The notes under the pieces were generated by a model. That model did not search any database. It had not been told where the DNA came from and worked only from the letters and a program-made list of their open reading frames with translations. From Weissella halotolerans DSM 20190 (GTDB lineage: Bacteria; Bacillota; Bacilli; Lactobacillales; Lactobacillaceae): 64,000 bases of DNA. Below are positions 39,762 through 48,022 of this stretch, piece after piece. Each line of letters starts with the position of its first letter. Within the stretch, counting starts at the first letter, position 1. The stretch spans positions 248,001-312,000 of the forward strand of contig NZ_ATUU01000002.1 of assembly GCF_000420365.1 (NCBI RefSeq), in the 5' to 3' direction. The translations under genes were made by a program, and so were the position numbers.

Positions 39762-41120
39762 TTAGGCCTCCATTCCCGTTGCTTTAATAAAGCCAGCTTC
39801 CTGCAATTGGCTACGCAGTTGAAGCATGGCTGTATATGTTGCTGCAATATATACATGCTTCGTTGGCATAGCTTCAATTGCTGACACAATCTTTTTCAAA
39901 TCGGGATAAACTGCTTGATCAGGATAGCCTGCCATCTTAAGACGTACGTACAAATCCTTATAACGCTCTCCACCGGTAGCCACCGCCTGAAGTTGGCTAT
40001 CATGTAATGACTCAAAATCAGTGTCCCAAATCCAACTCGTATCAATTCCATCCGCATAATTAGCATTTAACAAGGCTAATAAGGAGAAGGGTTGTTCATC
40101 TGTCTTCATCATGTCAATTACCTGATTAGCACCCACCGGATTTTTGATTAATACAATAGTGACATCTTTGTCACCGACCTGGACAGCTTCTTGCCGACCG
40201 AAAACTTGTGCGTTTGATTCAAAAGCATGCCGTATTTGGTCTACCGTCACCCCCATGAACCGGCCGACTGCATAGGCAGCTAGGGCATTATAAATATTAT
40301 ATAAACCACCAATTTCAATCTGCAGGGTCTGTCCATCTATATCAAAATTAGAAAAGGTTGGCGTCAACTTATTTAATTTGGTTACAGCATAGGTCAATTG
40401 AGGACGCTTAAACTCATCGGTTACGCTAAAATAATCTCCTTGATTACCATAGGTTATAAAATGATAGTGCAAAACTGAGTTATCGCTAGGTGATAAGATA
40501 CCGTCAGTATTATGAGGTGCATGCATATCCCCTTGGGCTGGCTCATGGTTAAATCCATAATAAACCTTTGGATTGGGTAAATTACCCCGCATAAAAATTG
40601 GGGAATCAGCATTGATAATCAAAGTTGCTTCTGGGAAAAGACGAATCCCCTTTAAGATTTTTTCATAAGTTGTATAAATCTCACCATATCGATCTAATTG
40701 ATCCCGAAAGATATTCGTCAAGACAAAGGCAATTGGTTTTAATTGTTTTGCCACGGCCTCCACGTTAGCTTCGTCTACTTCTAGTAAGGCCAATGGCCGT
40801 TGGTGACTATTTTTTGGTATTCGAGCCGTCAGCATAGTTCCCGTAATGCCTTGCATCATGTTAGAGCCCGAAGGATTCGTAATGACCGTTTCATATTTTT
40901 CACTCAGCACGCGTGCTGTTAGCGCCGTAGTTAAGGTCTTACCATTTGTTCCCGTAACTAAAATTACGTCATAGTCTTGCGCCAGCTGACTCATCACATC
41001 GGGATCTAATTTTGTCGCTAATTTTCCAGGTAAGGCCGAACCTGCCCGATGTAACACATTATGTAAAACAAAATAGGTACTTCGACCGACCATGGTCGCT
41101 ACTTTACTTCTTACAGTCAT
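39762..41120 (-). CDS. murT: Lipid II isoglutaminyl synthase, Mur-ligase-like subunit MurT
   Basis: ATP-dependent partner of GatD. 452 residues with a Mur ligase P-loop TGTNGKT at residues 56-62, a middle domain, and the MurT C-terminal domain DUF1727 (FSLLALLNANYADGIDTSWIWD). Family members I know have a small zinc ribbon with two CxxC pairs in the middle domain. Here the equivalent positions read S-P-S-D (210-213) and S-V-T-D (232-235), and the whole protein has no Cys. The surrounding residues (HYHF before, FKRPQLTYAV after) are kept, so the fold is probably intact without zinc. Confidence 0.94.
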   Translation of the reverse strand: MTVRSKVATMVGRSTYFVLHNVLHRAGSALPGKLATKLDPDVMSQLAQDYDVILVTGTNGKTLTTALTARVLSEKYETVITNPSGSNMMQGITGTMLTARIPKNSHQRPLALLEVDEANVEAVAKQLKPIAFVLTNIFRDQLDRYGEIYTTYEKILKGIRLFPEATLIINADSPIFMRGNLPNPKVYYGFNHEPAQGDMHAPHNTDGILSPSDNSVLHYHFITYGNQGDYFSVTDEFKRPQLTYAVTKLNKLTPTFSNFDIDGQTLQIEIGGLYNIYNALAAYAVGRFMGVTVDQIRHAFESNAQVFGRQEAVQVGDKDVTIVLIKNPVGANQVIDMMKTDEQPFSLLALLNANYADGIDTSWIWDTDFESLHDSQLQAVATGGERYKDLYVRLKMAGYPDQAVYPDLKKIVSAIEAMPTKHVYIAATYTAMLQLRSQLQEAGFIKATGMEA

Positions 41121-41132
41121 TTTATTCCTCCT

Positions 41133-41152
41133 CGTTATGGTTAGGCATAACG
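41133..41152 (-). promoter_or_regulatory. Inverted repeat just before the murT ribosome binding site
   Basis: Perfect 7-bp arms CGTTATG and CATAACG around 6 nt, directly followed on the minus strand by AGGAGGAAT and the murT start. In RNA it forms a small hairpin next to the ribosome binding site; as DNA it could be an operator. Confidence 0.45.
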
Positions 41153-41199
41153 GTAACTCGCTTCCTTGATACTTTATTAGAAACGACTACTTCCAAATG

Positions 41200-41228
41200 A
41201 AAAACCAGGGATTATCACGATAATCCCT
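41200..41228 (-). terminator. Terminator of manA
   Basis: Minus-strand arms AGGGATTA and TAATCCCT, then GGTTTTTC. Confidence 0.75.
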
Positions 41229-41279
41229 AGCTTACTAAACCCTTATTTGTCAAATTAGGCGTTGTAACTAAAAGAAAAC

Positions 41280-42239
41280 TTAAAGCGCCTTAGGGCCTGG
41301 GGTAGAGGCAACTAAGGTCAGTTGGCCAGCCAATGTCCATTCTTTTATAGGACTAGGCAAGACCATACTCATCCCCTTCGTCAAGGAATAGCTTTGCTCA
41401 TCAACAATTAGCTTACCACTACCTTCAATCACGGTCACCAGCGTATAGGGGGCCTGCGCTTGAAAATGGGCTTGCCCATCAATCTGCCAAAGAAAGACAT
41501 TAAAATAAGGGGCCACCTGCAAGGTCGTTTTAACAAATCCCAGCCCCTCTTCAACCTGTGGGTTCGTCTTTACCGGCTTAAAAGGAACCTGAGTGACGGC
41601 CTTAGCATCAGCCAAGTGCAAGTCACGTTGGTGCCCCTGCGCGTCGATGCGGTCAAAGTCATAAACACGGTAAGTGACATCGGAAGATTGCTGTGTTTCT
41701 AACACTATCACTCCAGCTCCCAAGGCGTGTAAGGTACCCGCGGGTACATAGAAAAAATCACCAGCCTTAACTGGCACCGTTTGTAGCAAATGTTCCCAAT
41801 CACCTTGATCAAGGGCCCGATCAAATTCGGCCTGACTACTTGCCTGATGTCCATAGTAAATTTTAGCGCCAGGTTTGGCCGCTAAGACGTACCACGATTC
41901 TGTTTTGCCTAATTCACCAGCATGTTGAGCGGCATAAGCATCATCTGGATGAACCTGTACAGAAAGGTCTTGTTTAGCATCTAGAATCTTGACTAGTAGC
42001 GGAAAGGACCGTTTTGGATCACCGTTGGCAAATAATTGTGGCTGTTGCGTCCATAACTGAGCCAAGGTTTTACCTGCGTAAAGTCCATTTTGTACTGTTG
42101 TTGGCCCATTTGGATGACCTGAAATTACCCAAGCCTCTCCTGTATGATCACTGGGAATCTCAAAACCATAATCATCCTTTAAGCCTGTTCCACCCCATAT
42201 CTTTTCATGCAATGCTGCTGTCAAAAATAATGGTGCCAT
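41280..42239 (-). CDS. manA: Mannose-6-phosphate isomerase, class I
   Basis: Interconverts mannose-6-P and fructose-6-P. 319 residues of the short cupin form common in Firmicutes. Zinc ligands are visible in QVHPDD near residue 98, the following KTESWY Glu, and GTLHALG near residue 172. RBS AGGAGAG lies 7 nt before the ATG. Monocistronic. Confidence 0.95.
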   Translation of the reverse strand: MAPLFLTAALHEKIWGGTGLKDDYGFEIPSDHTGEAWVISGHPNGPTTVQNGLYAGKTLAQLWTQQPQLFANGDPKRSFPLLVKILDAKQDLSVQVHPDDAYAAQHAGELGKTESWYVLAAKPGAKIYYGHQASSQAEFDRALDQGDWEHLLQTVPVKAGDFFYVPAGTLHALGAGVIVLETQQSSDVTYRVYDFDRIDAQGHQRDLHLADAKAVTQVPFKPVKTNPQVEEGLGFVKTTLQVAPYFNVFLWQIDGQAHFQAQAPYTLVTVIEGSGKLIVDEQSYSLTKGMSMVLPSPIKEWTLAGQLTLVASTPGPKAL

Positions 42240-42286
42240 CTTGTCACTCTCCTACCTTCCTAAACTGGTGATTTCTCCGCCAGCAA

Positions 42287-43000
42287 CTAAACTAATTTCA
42301 GATAAACGCTGGGCACAAAACCATGGTTTTCTACGTGGTACCAAACCACACCTGACGGATCGTCCACCCGCTCACTAATTTCTACCCGCGCGCCATGCAC
42401 TAAACGTCCAATCTCACGCCCATAAGGTTGCCGGTAAACCGCAATATCTTGGCTGGGTACATAATCAACGATGGCTGCGTGCTGGAAGGGTTTTGGTTGC
42501 CAAGTCGTTGGCCGATTCCAGTCAGCTTGCCGTTGCCGATGAATTCCATCATCATCACGCAAGCGCATCGTTTTCATTGAATAAGGTAACCAACGCGAAT
42601 CTGCTAGTTGATACCAAAACTGACCATCCTTGGTTGCTACCCGTTGGACCACCTTGACAATCGTCCCTGGAAAAAGGGTAGCCCCATCTGGCTCACCCTC
42701 TACTCGGGTATAAGTAGACGTTTGACTATTAATTTGTAAATATTTACTGCTAAGCTGTTCTGTTTCTGCATACTCAGCCTGCCGGTAATAAAAGGTTACT
42801 GTTCGCATTTCATCATTAAAGATCCCCGTTACTGGTCCATCAACACGAACAAACTGATAATGTTCAATTTGAGCTGGTTCGACTTGATAAGCATCACCAA
42901 CCGCTCCTTGGATTAAGCGACTTGGGGCCACCTGCCAGTTGGTATCAATATCTTTTGAATAAACCCATACGGGCATTCCCTCTAGCTTAAATTCGCGCAT
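42287..43000 (-). CDS. MucBP- and SH3-like domain protein, function unknown
   Basis: A 237-residue protein. Residues 1-78 resemble a MucBP repeat, seen in the GPVTGIFNDEMRTVTFYYR end motif. Two SH3b-like stretches follow, about 95-150 (PGTIVKVVQRVATKDGQFWYQLADSRWLPY) and 175-237 (IAVYRQPYGREIGRLVHGARVEI, then VVWYHVENHGFVPS). These modules usually act at the cell surface, yet no signal peptide, membrane helix, LPXTG motif or Cys lipobox is present. It may be cytoplasmic, exported by another route, or a scaffold. Monocistronic. Confidence 0.7.
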   Translation of the reverse strand: MREFKLEGMPVWVYSKDIDTNWQVAPSRLIQGAVGDAYQVEPAQIEHYQFVRVDGPVTGIFNDEMRTVTFYYRQAEYAETEQLSSKYLQINSQTSTYTRVEGEPDGATLFPGTIVKVVQRVATKDGQFWYQLADSRWLPYSMKTMRLRDDDGIHRQRQADWNRPTTWQPKPFQHAAIVDYVPSQDIAVYRQPYGREIGRLVHGARVEISERVDDPSGVVWYHVENHGFVPSVYLKLV

Positions 43001-43125
43001 GCACTCTGGTCCTCTCTAACTTTCAGTCTTACTTACATTGTAGCAAGTTAATCCAATTAAACCAGTTTTTTAAAGCCAGCTTTTACCATTTGTTAGTTAT
43101 TGCCCGCACCCCTTCAAGTTAGATA

Positions 43126-43155
43126 TTGACACAGTGTCATTATAGATGCTAAACT
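43126..43155 (+). promoter_or_regulatory. Promoter of the hrtRBA-type operon
   Basis: -35 TTGACA at 43126-43131, spacer 18 bp, extended -10 TGC-TAAACT with the hexamer at 43150-43155. Both operator copies flank it. Confidence 0.65.
43127..43139 (+). promoter_or_regulatory. HrtR-type operator 1
   Basis: Perfect palindrome TGACACAGTGTCA overlapping the -35 box. It matches the 15-nt HrtR site I recall for Lactococcus lactis (ATGACACAGTGTCAT) except for the first base. Confidence 0.85.
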
Positions 43156-43167
43156 AAGGCCAGAAAT

Positions 43168-43180
43168 TGACACAGTGTCA
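43168..43180 (+). promoter_or_regulatory. HrtR-type operator 2
   Basis: Second identical palindrome TGACACAGTGTCA, 41 bp from the first centre to centre (about four helical turns), downstream of the transcription start and before the ribosome binding site. Confidence 0.85.
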
Positions 43181-43214
43181 TCTTAAATTTATTTTTGATA
43201 GGAGGATGATCAAA

Positions 43215-43742
43215 ATGGCATCTAAAACCTTTAAAACGTTAAAGCCAGCCAAAAAAAAAGTCATCCTGACAGCTCTTTACCATGAATTCAGTCAATATCC
43301 CTTAAGTGAAGCCCAGGTGGCCCGTATTGTAGCCGAAGCTAAAATTTCACGTGGCTCCTTTTACGTCTACTTTACCGATTTAACTGATGCCTACTATAGT
43401 CTCTTTAACTACGTTATTCATGATATTCATCAGGGCGTAAAGGACAAAGCGGGCTCCCCTGTAGAGCAAACCATCCGGTATATTCGGCGCCTTCATGACA
43501 ATCCTTATACTCCTCTTCTCCAAATGCACTATCGGGTAAACGAGAGTATTTTGGCTGAGTATGATGCTTGCCCAGCAGAAAATTTACTACCACCTGACCC
43601 TAAGGAAGACGTCATTCATGACTGGCTTATCGAGCATCTAACCCATGAAGCTTTAATCAATAGTTTCCGCTATCCAAAACAAGTCGAAAACATTATTGAC
43701 ACATTAATTGCTAGCAGCAATTACCTTAACCATCAACTATGA
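43215..43742 (+). CDS. hrtR: TetR-family heme-responsive repressor, HrtR-like
   Basis: Repressor of about 175 residues with an N-terminal TetR HTH (QVARIVAEAKISRGSFYVYFTD at 34-55). Two perfect operator palindromes upstream match the lactococcal HrtR site as I remember it. Residue His72 falls exactly at the number of one heme ligand of lactococcal HrtR, and His141 or His144 is a candidate for the second (His149 there). Start at 43215 (MASKTFKTLK) was chosen because GGAGG directly abuts an earlier ATG at 43206. It overlaps the start region of the permease gene. Heme sensing is inferred from operators and partners, not shown. Confidence 0.8.
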   Translation: MASKTFKTLKPAKKKVILTALYHEFSQYPLSEAQVARIVAEAKISRGSFYVYFTDLTDAYYSLFNYVIHDIHQGVKDKAGSPVEQTIRYIRRLHDNPYTPLLQMHYRVNESILAEYDACPAENLLPPDPKEDVIHDWLIEHLTHEALINSFRYPKQVENIIDTLIASSNYLNHQL

Positions 43743-43759
43743 TAAAAGGAGTTATCCCT

Positions 43760-44830
43760 ATGTTTTTAGCATTGCGCGAAATTAAACATGAAAAAATTCG
43801 TTACACCCTCATTGTCGCTGTAATCGCTCTGATTAGCTATTTGATTTTTATTCTGTCTGCGCTGGCCTTAGGATTAGCCAATCAGAACACTGCTGCCATT
43901 AAATCGTGGCAAGTGCAGTCGATTGCCCTAAACAAGGATGCAAATGCTAGTTTAGGCCAGTCCCTTCTAACCAAAGCTGACCTAGATGCCATCCCAAAGT
44001 CCGCTAAAACAGCGACGATTGGCATAAGCCCGATTTCAGCCAAAGATAGCCAGGGCAAACACGATACTGTGTCTGCACAATTCGTAGGCCTAAACCAAAC
44101 CGAATATGTTGCCCGCAATCTCAAACCCATCCAAGGTCGCACTGCTAAAAATAACCATGAGGTAGTGGTTAGTGACAAATTTAAGGATGCTGGCTATCAG
44201 CTAAATGATAAGCTCTCTCTTGGCCTGGCCAAGGGTTCCTACCAGATTGTCGGTTTTGTTAAGAATGCAACTTACAATATCGGCCCTGTGGTCTATGGCT
44301 CTTTAAAAGACTGGCAAGCAGTGAAAGGTGTTAATCCGACGCTAGTTGCTAGTGGCGTGATTAACCAAGATTCATTTAAGGCCTTTGACCACCCAAAGGC
44401 CGTCACCGTAATTGACCGGCAAACCCTCTTTGATAAGTTACCTGGTTATCAGGCACAAAACTTAACTTTCGCCTTTATGATTGGCTTTTTAGCCGTTATT
44501 TCCTTGCTCATTATTACCATTTTCTTGTACATCTTAACAGTTCAAAAAAAGCCAAGTTTGGCTGTCTTACGCGCACAAGGAATACCTAGTCAATTTCTAA
44601 TTAAAAACACCTTTAATCAGACCCTACTCATTTTGGTGGTAGGTGTTGCCCTTAGTTTTTCTTTGGCTCTGCTTACTAGCCACTTACTCCCAGCAGCCGT
44701 CCCTATGTACTTTGATATTCCTTTGCTTTCTATCATGTCAGGTGGGATTATTATCACCGGCTTGCTTGGTTCATTAATTCCTATCGTTATTATTAGTCGG
44801 ATTGATCCGATCACAGTCATTGGAGGTTAA
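43760..44830 (+). CDS. hrtB: ABC transporter permease, HrtB-like (FtsX/MacB type)
   Basis: Membrane subunit of about 356 residues: one N-terminal helix (about 17-40), a large external domain (about 45-230), and three C-terminal helices carrying the FtsX-like domain. This MacB-type layout extracts substrates from the membrane rather than pumping through a channel, as described for HrtBA heme efflux. The start MFLALREIKHEK at 43760 has AAAGGAG 8 nt upstream and was preferred to 43739. It is followed 1 bp later by the ATPase gene. Confidence 0.82.
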   Translation: MFLALREIKHEKIRYTLIVAVIALISYLIFILSALALGLANQNTAAIKSWQVQSIALNKDANASLGQSLLTKADLDAIPKSAKTATIGISPISAKDSQGKHDTVSAQFVGLNQTEYVARNLKPIQGRTAKNNHEVVVSDKFKDAGYQLNDKLSLGLAKGSYQIVGFVKNATYNIGPVVYGSLKDWQAVKGVNPTLVASGVINQDSFKAFDHPKAVTVIDRQTLFDKLPGYQAQNLTFAFMIGFLAVISLLIITIFLYILTVQKKPSLAVLRAQGIPSQFLIKNTFNQTLLILVVGVALSFSLALLTSHLLPAAVPMYFDIPLLSIMSGGIIITGLLGSLIPIVIISRIDPITVIGG

Positions 44831-44831
44831 T

Positions 44832-45506
44832 ATGTCCGTTTTACAACTTACCGATGTTTCCAAACGTTTTGGTTCAGGTACCAGTCAAGTTACTGCACTA
44901 AAAGATGTGAATTTTACCGCTGATAATGGCGAACTAGTTCTCATTGTTGGCCCTTCAGGTTCTGGTAAAAGTACCTTCTTAACTATTCTGGGCGGTTTAC
45001 AACAACCGACGTCTGGACAGGTTAAAATTCAAAATCAGGCCATACATCAACTTTCTAAGCGTGCTTTAGAAAAAATCCGTTTAAATGAAATTGGTTTTGT
45101 TTTACAAGCCTACAATCTCGTACCCTATTTAACCGTGACGGATCAATTTAAACTAGTTGATCAAGTTAAAAAAAGTGCCAACTTACCTACCGAAACCTTT
45201 CAAGCCTTACTGAATGAACTGGGTATTGAACCCTTGCTAAAAAAGTATCCTGATGAACTATCAGGTGGTCAGGCCCAACGGGTTGCTATTGCCCGTGCCC
45301 TCTATGCTAACCCCAACATCATCCTAGCCGATGAACCAACGGCAGCCCTTGATACGGCACGTGTAGAAGAGGTGGGCCGGATGTTCGCACACATTGCTCA
45401 TCAACAAAAAAAGGCAGTTATTGTCGTGACCCACGATACGCGCTTAGAAACTTATGCTGATAAAATTTATAACATTACAGATGGTAAGCTTAGCCAAGTT
45501 AAATAA
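44832..45506 (+). CDS. hrtA: ABC transporter ATP-binding protein, HrtA-like
   Basis: ATPase of 224 residues of the LolD/MacB type. Walker A GPSGSGKS at 40-47, Q-loop in VLQAYNLVPYL near 92, signature LSGGQ at 143-147, Walker B ILADEP at 164-169, H-loop THD near 206. GGAGG lies just before the ATG, which directly follows the permease stop. With the permease it should form an exporter that protects the cell from heme taken up from outside. Confidence 0.86.
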   Translation: MSVLQLTDVSKRFGSGTSQVTALKDVNFTADNGELVLIVGPSGSGKSTFLTILGGLQQPTSGQVKIQNQAIHQLSKRALEKIRLNEIGFVLQAYNLVPYLTVTDQFKLVDQVKKSANLPTETFQALLNELGIEPLLKKYPDELSGGQAQRVAIARALYANPNIILADEPTAALDTARVEEVGRMFAHIAHQQKKAVIVVTHDTRLETYADKIYNITDGKLSQVK

Positions 45507-45508
45507 GT

Positions 45509-45543
45509 AAAAAAGGCGTCGCTCTTCGAGCGACGCCTTTTTT
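45509..45543 (+). terminator. Strong bidirectional terminator between hrtA and the lacI-type gene
   Basis: Perfect arms AAAAAAGGCGTCGCTC and GAGCGACGCCTTTTTT around a TTC loop. It serves the converging genes on both sides. Confidence 0.95.
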
Positions 45544-45560
45544 ACTTATTCATCAATTAT

Positions 45561-46565
45561 TTATGCACCCTCAACCGGACTCACGCTAGCTCTTTCAATT
45601 AACTTAAATGGAATTACCTGAGACTGAACCTGACCACCACCACGAATGATTCCTAATAATAAACGCATACTATCAACCCCCATTTTATAGAAATCTTGCT
45701 TAATCACCGTCAGTGCAGGTTGAACCATCTCACTCAAATCCGTACCATCAATACTCAAAATAGATAGGTCGGTTGGCACTGAAAGGCCTAACTTAACAGC
45801 CCCATTTAATAGACCGACTGCAGTATAATCACTGGCACCAATCACAGCGCTAACTGGTTCTTGGTGTACAAAATAATGTGCCGCATCTTTACCGGCTTGC
45901 CAAGAATAATCACCTGCAAAGACCCGCCTGTCAACGTACGTCAAGCCCGCATCAAGCAAGGCTTGTCGGTATCCACGGGTTCGTTCCTGACCGATGTAAC
46001 TTTCGATATCTACCCCGGCCAACCCAATCCGCCGATGACCTTGATCCAATAAATAACGGGTAGCTTGATAGCCAATGGCCCAATCATCTGAAGCAACCGA
46101 CAAAATATCCTGGTTTGCATAATTGATTGAGGCAAAAACCAGTGGAATTTGGGCCTGCTTTATCCGTGCAAGCTCTCTTTCTGCAAATGGTACAGACACA
46201 ATGATAACGCCCTGGACAGGCCGCATTAATATCAAATTTGTGGCCTCAATCTGACTGTCCATATCATTTCCAGCATAAATAAGCAGCAAATTATAGTCCA
46301 GTTTAGTCAAGCTCGCCTTAATACCGTCAATTAAGCGGGCTGTAAAATTCGTACTGTTTTCCGTAATCACCAACATAATCGTTTTACTTTGCCGTGTCAC
46401 CAGTTCACTAGCTGCTTGATTTTTTTGATAATGCAAATGTTCAGCAGCGGCCCTGATTTTAGCCTCAGTGGCCTTAGAATAACGATTATCCAAATGATTC
46501 AACACCCGGGAAACGGTTGAAACTGAAAAACCAGTGTAAGTTGCAATATCTTTAATCGTCGTCAT
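45561..46565 (-). CDS. LacI-family sugar regulator (MalR-like)
   Basis: Repressor of 334 residues: HTH at 1-25 (TTIKDIATYTGFSVSTVSRVLN), hinge helix, and a periplasmic-binding-like sensor domain. It is divergent from a sugar transporter and glucosidase operon, whose promoter carries a perfect LacI-type palindrome at 46614-46627. It probably represses that operon until an oligosaccharide binds. MalR is the closest name, but the ligand is inferred. Confidence 0.9.
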   Translation of the reverse strand: MTTIKDIATYTGFSVSTVSRVLNHLDNRYSKATEAKIRAAAEHLHYQKNQAASELVTRQSKTIMLVITENSTNFTARLIDGIKASLTKLDYNLLLIYAGNDMDSQIEATNLILMRPVQGVIIVSVPFAERELARIKQAQIPLVFASINYANQDILSVASDDWAIGYQATRYLLDQGHRRIGLAGVDIESYIGQERTRGYRQALLDAGLTYVDRRVFAGDYSWQAGKDAAHYFVHQEPVSAVIGASDYTAVGLLNGAVKLGLSVPTDLSILSIDGTDLSEMVQPALTVIKQDFYKMGVDSMRLLLGIIRGGGQVQSQVIPFKLIERASVSPVEGA

Positions 46566-46570
46566 TTTTA

Positions 46571-46584
46571 AGTAAGCGCTTTCT
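46571..46584 (+). promoter_or_regulatory. cre-like catabolite repression site
   Basis: AGTAAGCGCTTTCT resembles the CcpA site TGWAANCGNTNWCA (core AAGCGCTTTC kept). It lies in the intergenic region between the divergent regulator and transporter genes. Confidence 0.55.
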
Positions 46585-46602
46585 TTTTTCGTTTCGCAAT
46601 GC

Positions 46603-46608
46603 TATAGT
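46603..46608 (+). promoter_or_regulatory. Extended -10 promoter of the sugar operon
   Basis: TGC-TATAGT, about 50 bp before the transporter gene; no good -35. Confidence 0.6.
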
Positions 46609-46613
46609 AAGGG

Positions 46614-46627
46614 GGCAAACGTTTGCC
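46614..46627 (+). promoter_or_regulatory. LacI-family operator
   Basis: Perfect 14-bp palindrome GGCAAACGTTTGCC with a central CG, positioned at the expected transcription start of the sugar operon. It is the likely site of the divergent LacI-type regulator. Confidence 0.8.
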
Positions 46628-46657
46628 TAAACAAAATCTATCAAAGGAAATTTTATC

Positions 46658-48007
46658 ATGGATCAAACAGTTAATGATACAAAAAGCAAGGCTCACGGCC
46701 TACCAAAGTTGCACATTTCCACTATTTTCGCCATGACCTTTGGCTTTTTTGGAGTCAACATGGCCTTCTCCCTTCAATCTTCCCAAATGGGACGCATCTT
46801 TCAAACCATTGGTGCCGATCCGACTAAACTTGGTCTTTTTTTCATTTTACCACCACTAGCTGGGATGCTAATTCAACCCTTAGTTGGTAAATATTCTGAT
46901 CGCACTTGGAATCGTTTTGGCCGTCGGATGCCTTATCTATTAGTTGGCGCCCCCATTGCAGCATTGGTAATGATTTTACTGCCTAATGCTGGGTCCTTTG
47001 GATTGAAACCCTTACAAGCCTTGGCCTTTGGCGCTGCCGCCATTGGCTTACTTGATCTATCTTCCAATGTCTGCATGCAACCCTTTAAAATGATTATTGG
47101 AGATATGGTTAATGAGGACCAAAAAGATCTAGCCTGGTCCTGGCAGCAATCCTTTTCAAACTTAGGCGGTGTGGTTGCGACCTTAATTCCCGCTTTGCTG
47201 ACCATGTTTGGCGTCCCTAACACTGCCCCTTCTGGTGAAGTACCTCTTTCTGTGAAATTAGCCTTTTATTTAGGGGCAGTAGTCTTATTAGTAACGGCCT
47301 ACTACACCGTTGTATCCGTCCACGAGTACGATCCACACACCTATGCCAATTACCACGGCATTGACAACCAGATGACCGCCAAGCAACCCTCCTTGTGGCA
47401 ACTTGTTAAAACAGCCCCTCGTCAATTTTGGCAGGTGTCCTTTGTTCAACTCTTTACTTGGTTTGCCTTCCAATATCTGTGGACTTATGGCACGGGCGCG
47501 ATTGCTAAAAACGTCTGGCATGTCACTAATCCAGCCTCCGCAGGTTATCAAGCAGCCGGTAACTGGTTTGGGGTCTTAACTTGTGTAGAATCACTAGCCG
47601 CCGTGATTTGGGGGATGGCAGTCCTGTCAAAGACTAAACCCCAGTCGCGAAAATTTTGGTACAAGCTGAGTTTAGTTATCGGTGGCATTGGCTTCCTCTT
47701 GGTTGGCTATACTGGATCGAAGTGGCTTTTAATCCCTGCCTTTGCCTTGATTGGGATTTGCTATCTAACCATGCAAACACAAGCGCTCTCCCTCTTCACT
47801 GAAGCACTCAATGGTGAAAATGAAGGGGCTTACCTGGGCCTCTTTAATTGCAGTATCTGTCTACCACAAATTATTGCTTCCCTTCTAAGCTTTATTCTTT
47901 TCCCCCTCATTGGTCAATCAATGCCTGGTATGTTAATCATCGCGGGTATCATCCTCTTTGCGGGAGTCTTTGCAGTTAATATCATTCAAACAAAATACCA
48001 TAAGTAA
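46658..48007 (+). CDS. SLC45-like MFS sugar transporter
   Basis: A 449-residue protein with about 12 membrane segments. The loop between helices 2 and 3 (GKYSDRTWNRFGRRMPY) is the MFS signature in the form typical of the SLC45/GPH-like sucrose and maltose proton symporters. No PTS domain is present, so the sugar enters unphosphorylated. The next gene, 15 bp later, encodes an alpha-glucosidase, so the substrate is probably an alpha-linked glucose oligosaccharide. Confidence 0.88.
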   Translation: MDQTVNDTKSKAHGLPKLHISTIFAMTFGFFGVNMAFSLQSSQMGRIFQTIGADPTKLGLFFILPPLAGMLIQPLVGKYSDRTWNRFGRRMPYLLVGAPIAALVMILLPNAGSFGLKPLQALAFGAAAIGLLDLSSNVCMQPFKMIIGDMVNEDQKDLAWSWQQSFSNLGGVVATLIPALLTMFGVPNTAPSGEVPLSVKLAFYLGAVVLLVTAYYTVVSVHEYDPHTYANYHGIDNQMTAKQPSLWQLVKTAPRQFWQVSFVQLFTWFAFQYLWTYGTGAIAKNVWHVTNPASAGYQAAGNWFGVLTCVESLAAVIWGMAVLSKTKPQSRKFWYKLSLVIGGIGFLLVGYTGSKWLLIPAFALIGICYLTMQTQALSLFTEALNGENEGAYLGLFNCSICLPQIIASLLSFILFPLIGQSMPGMLIIAGIILFAGVFAVNIIQTKYHK

Positions 48008-48022
48008 TAAAGGAGTTTCACT

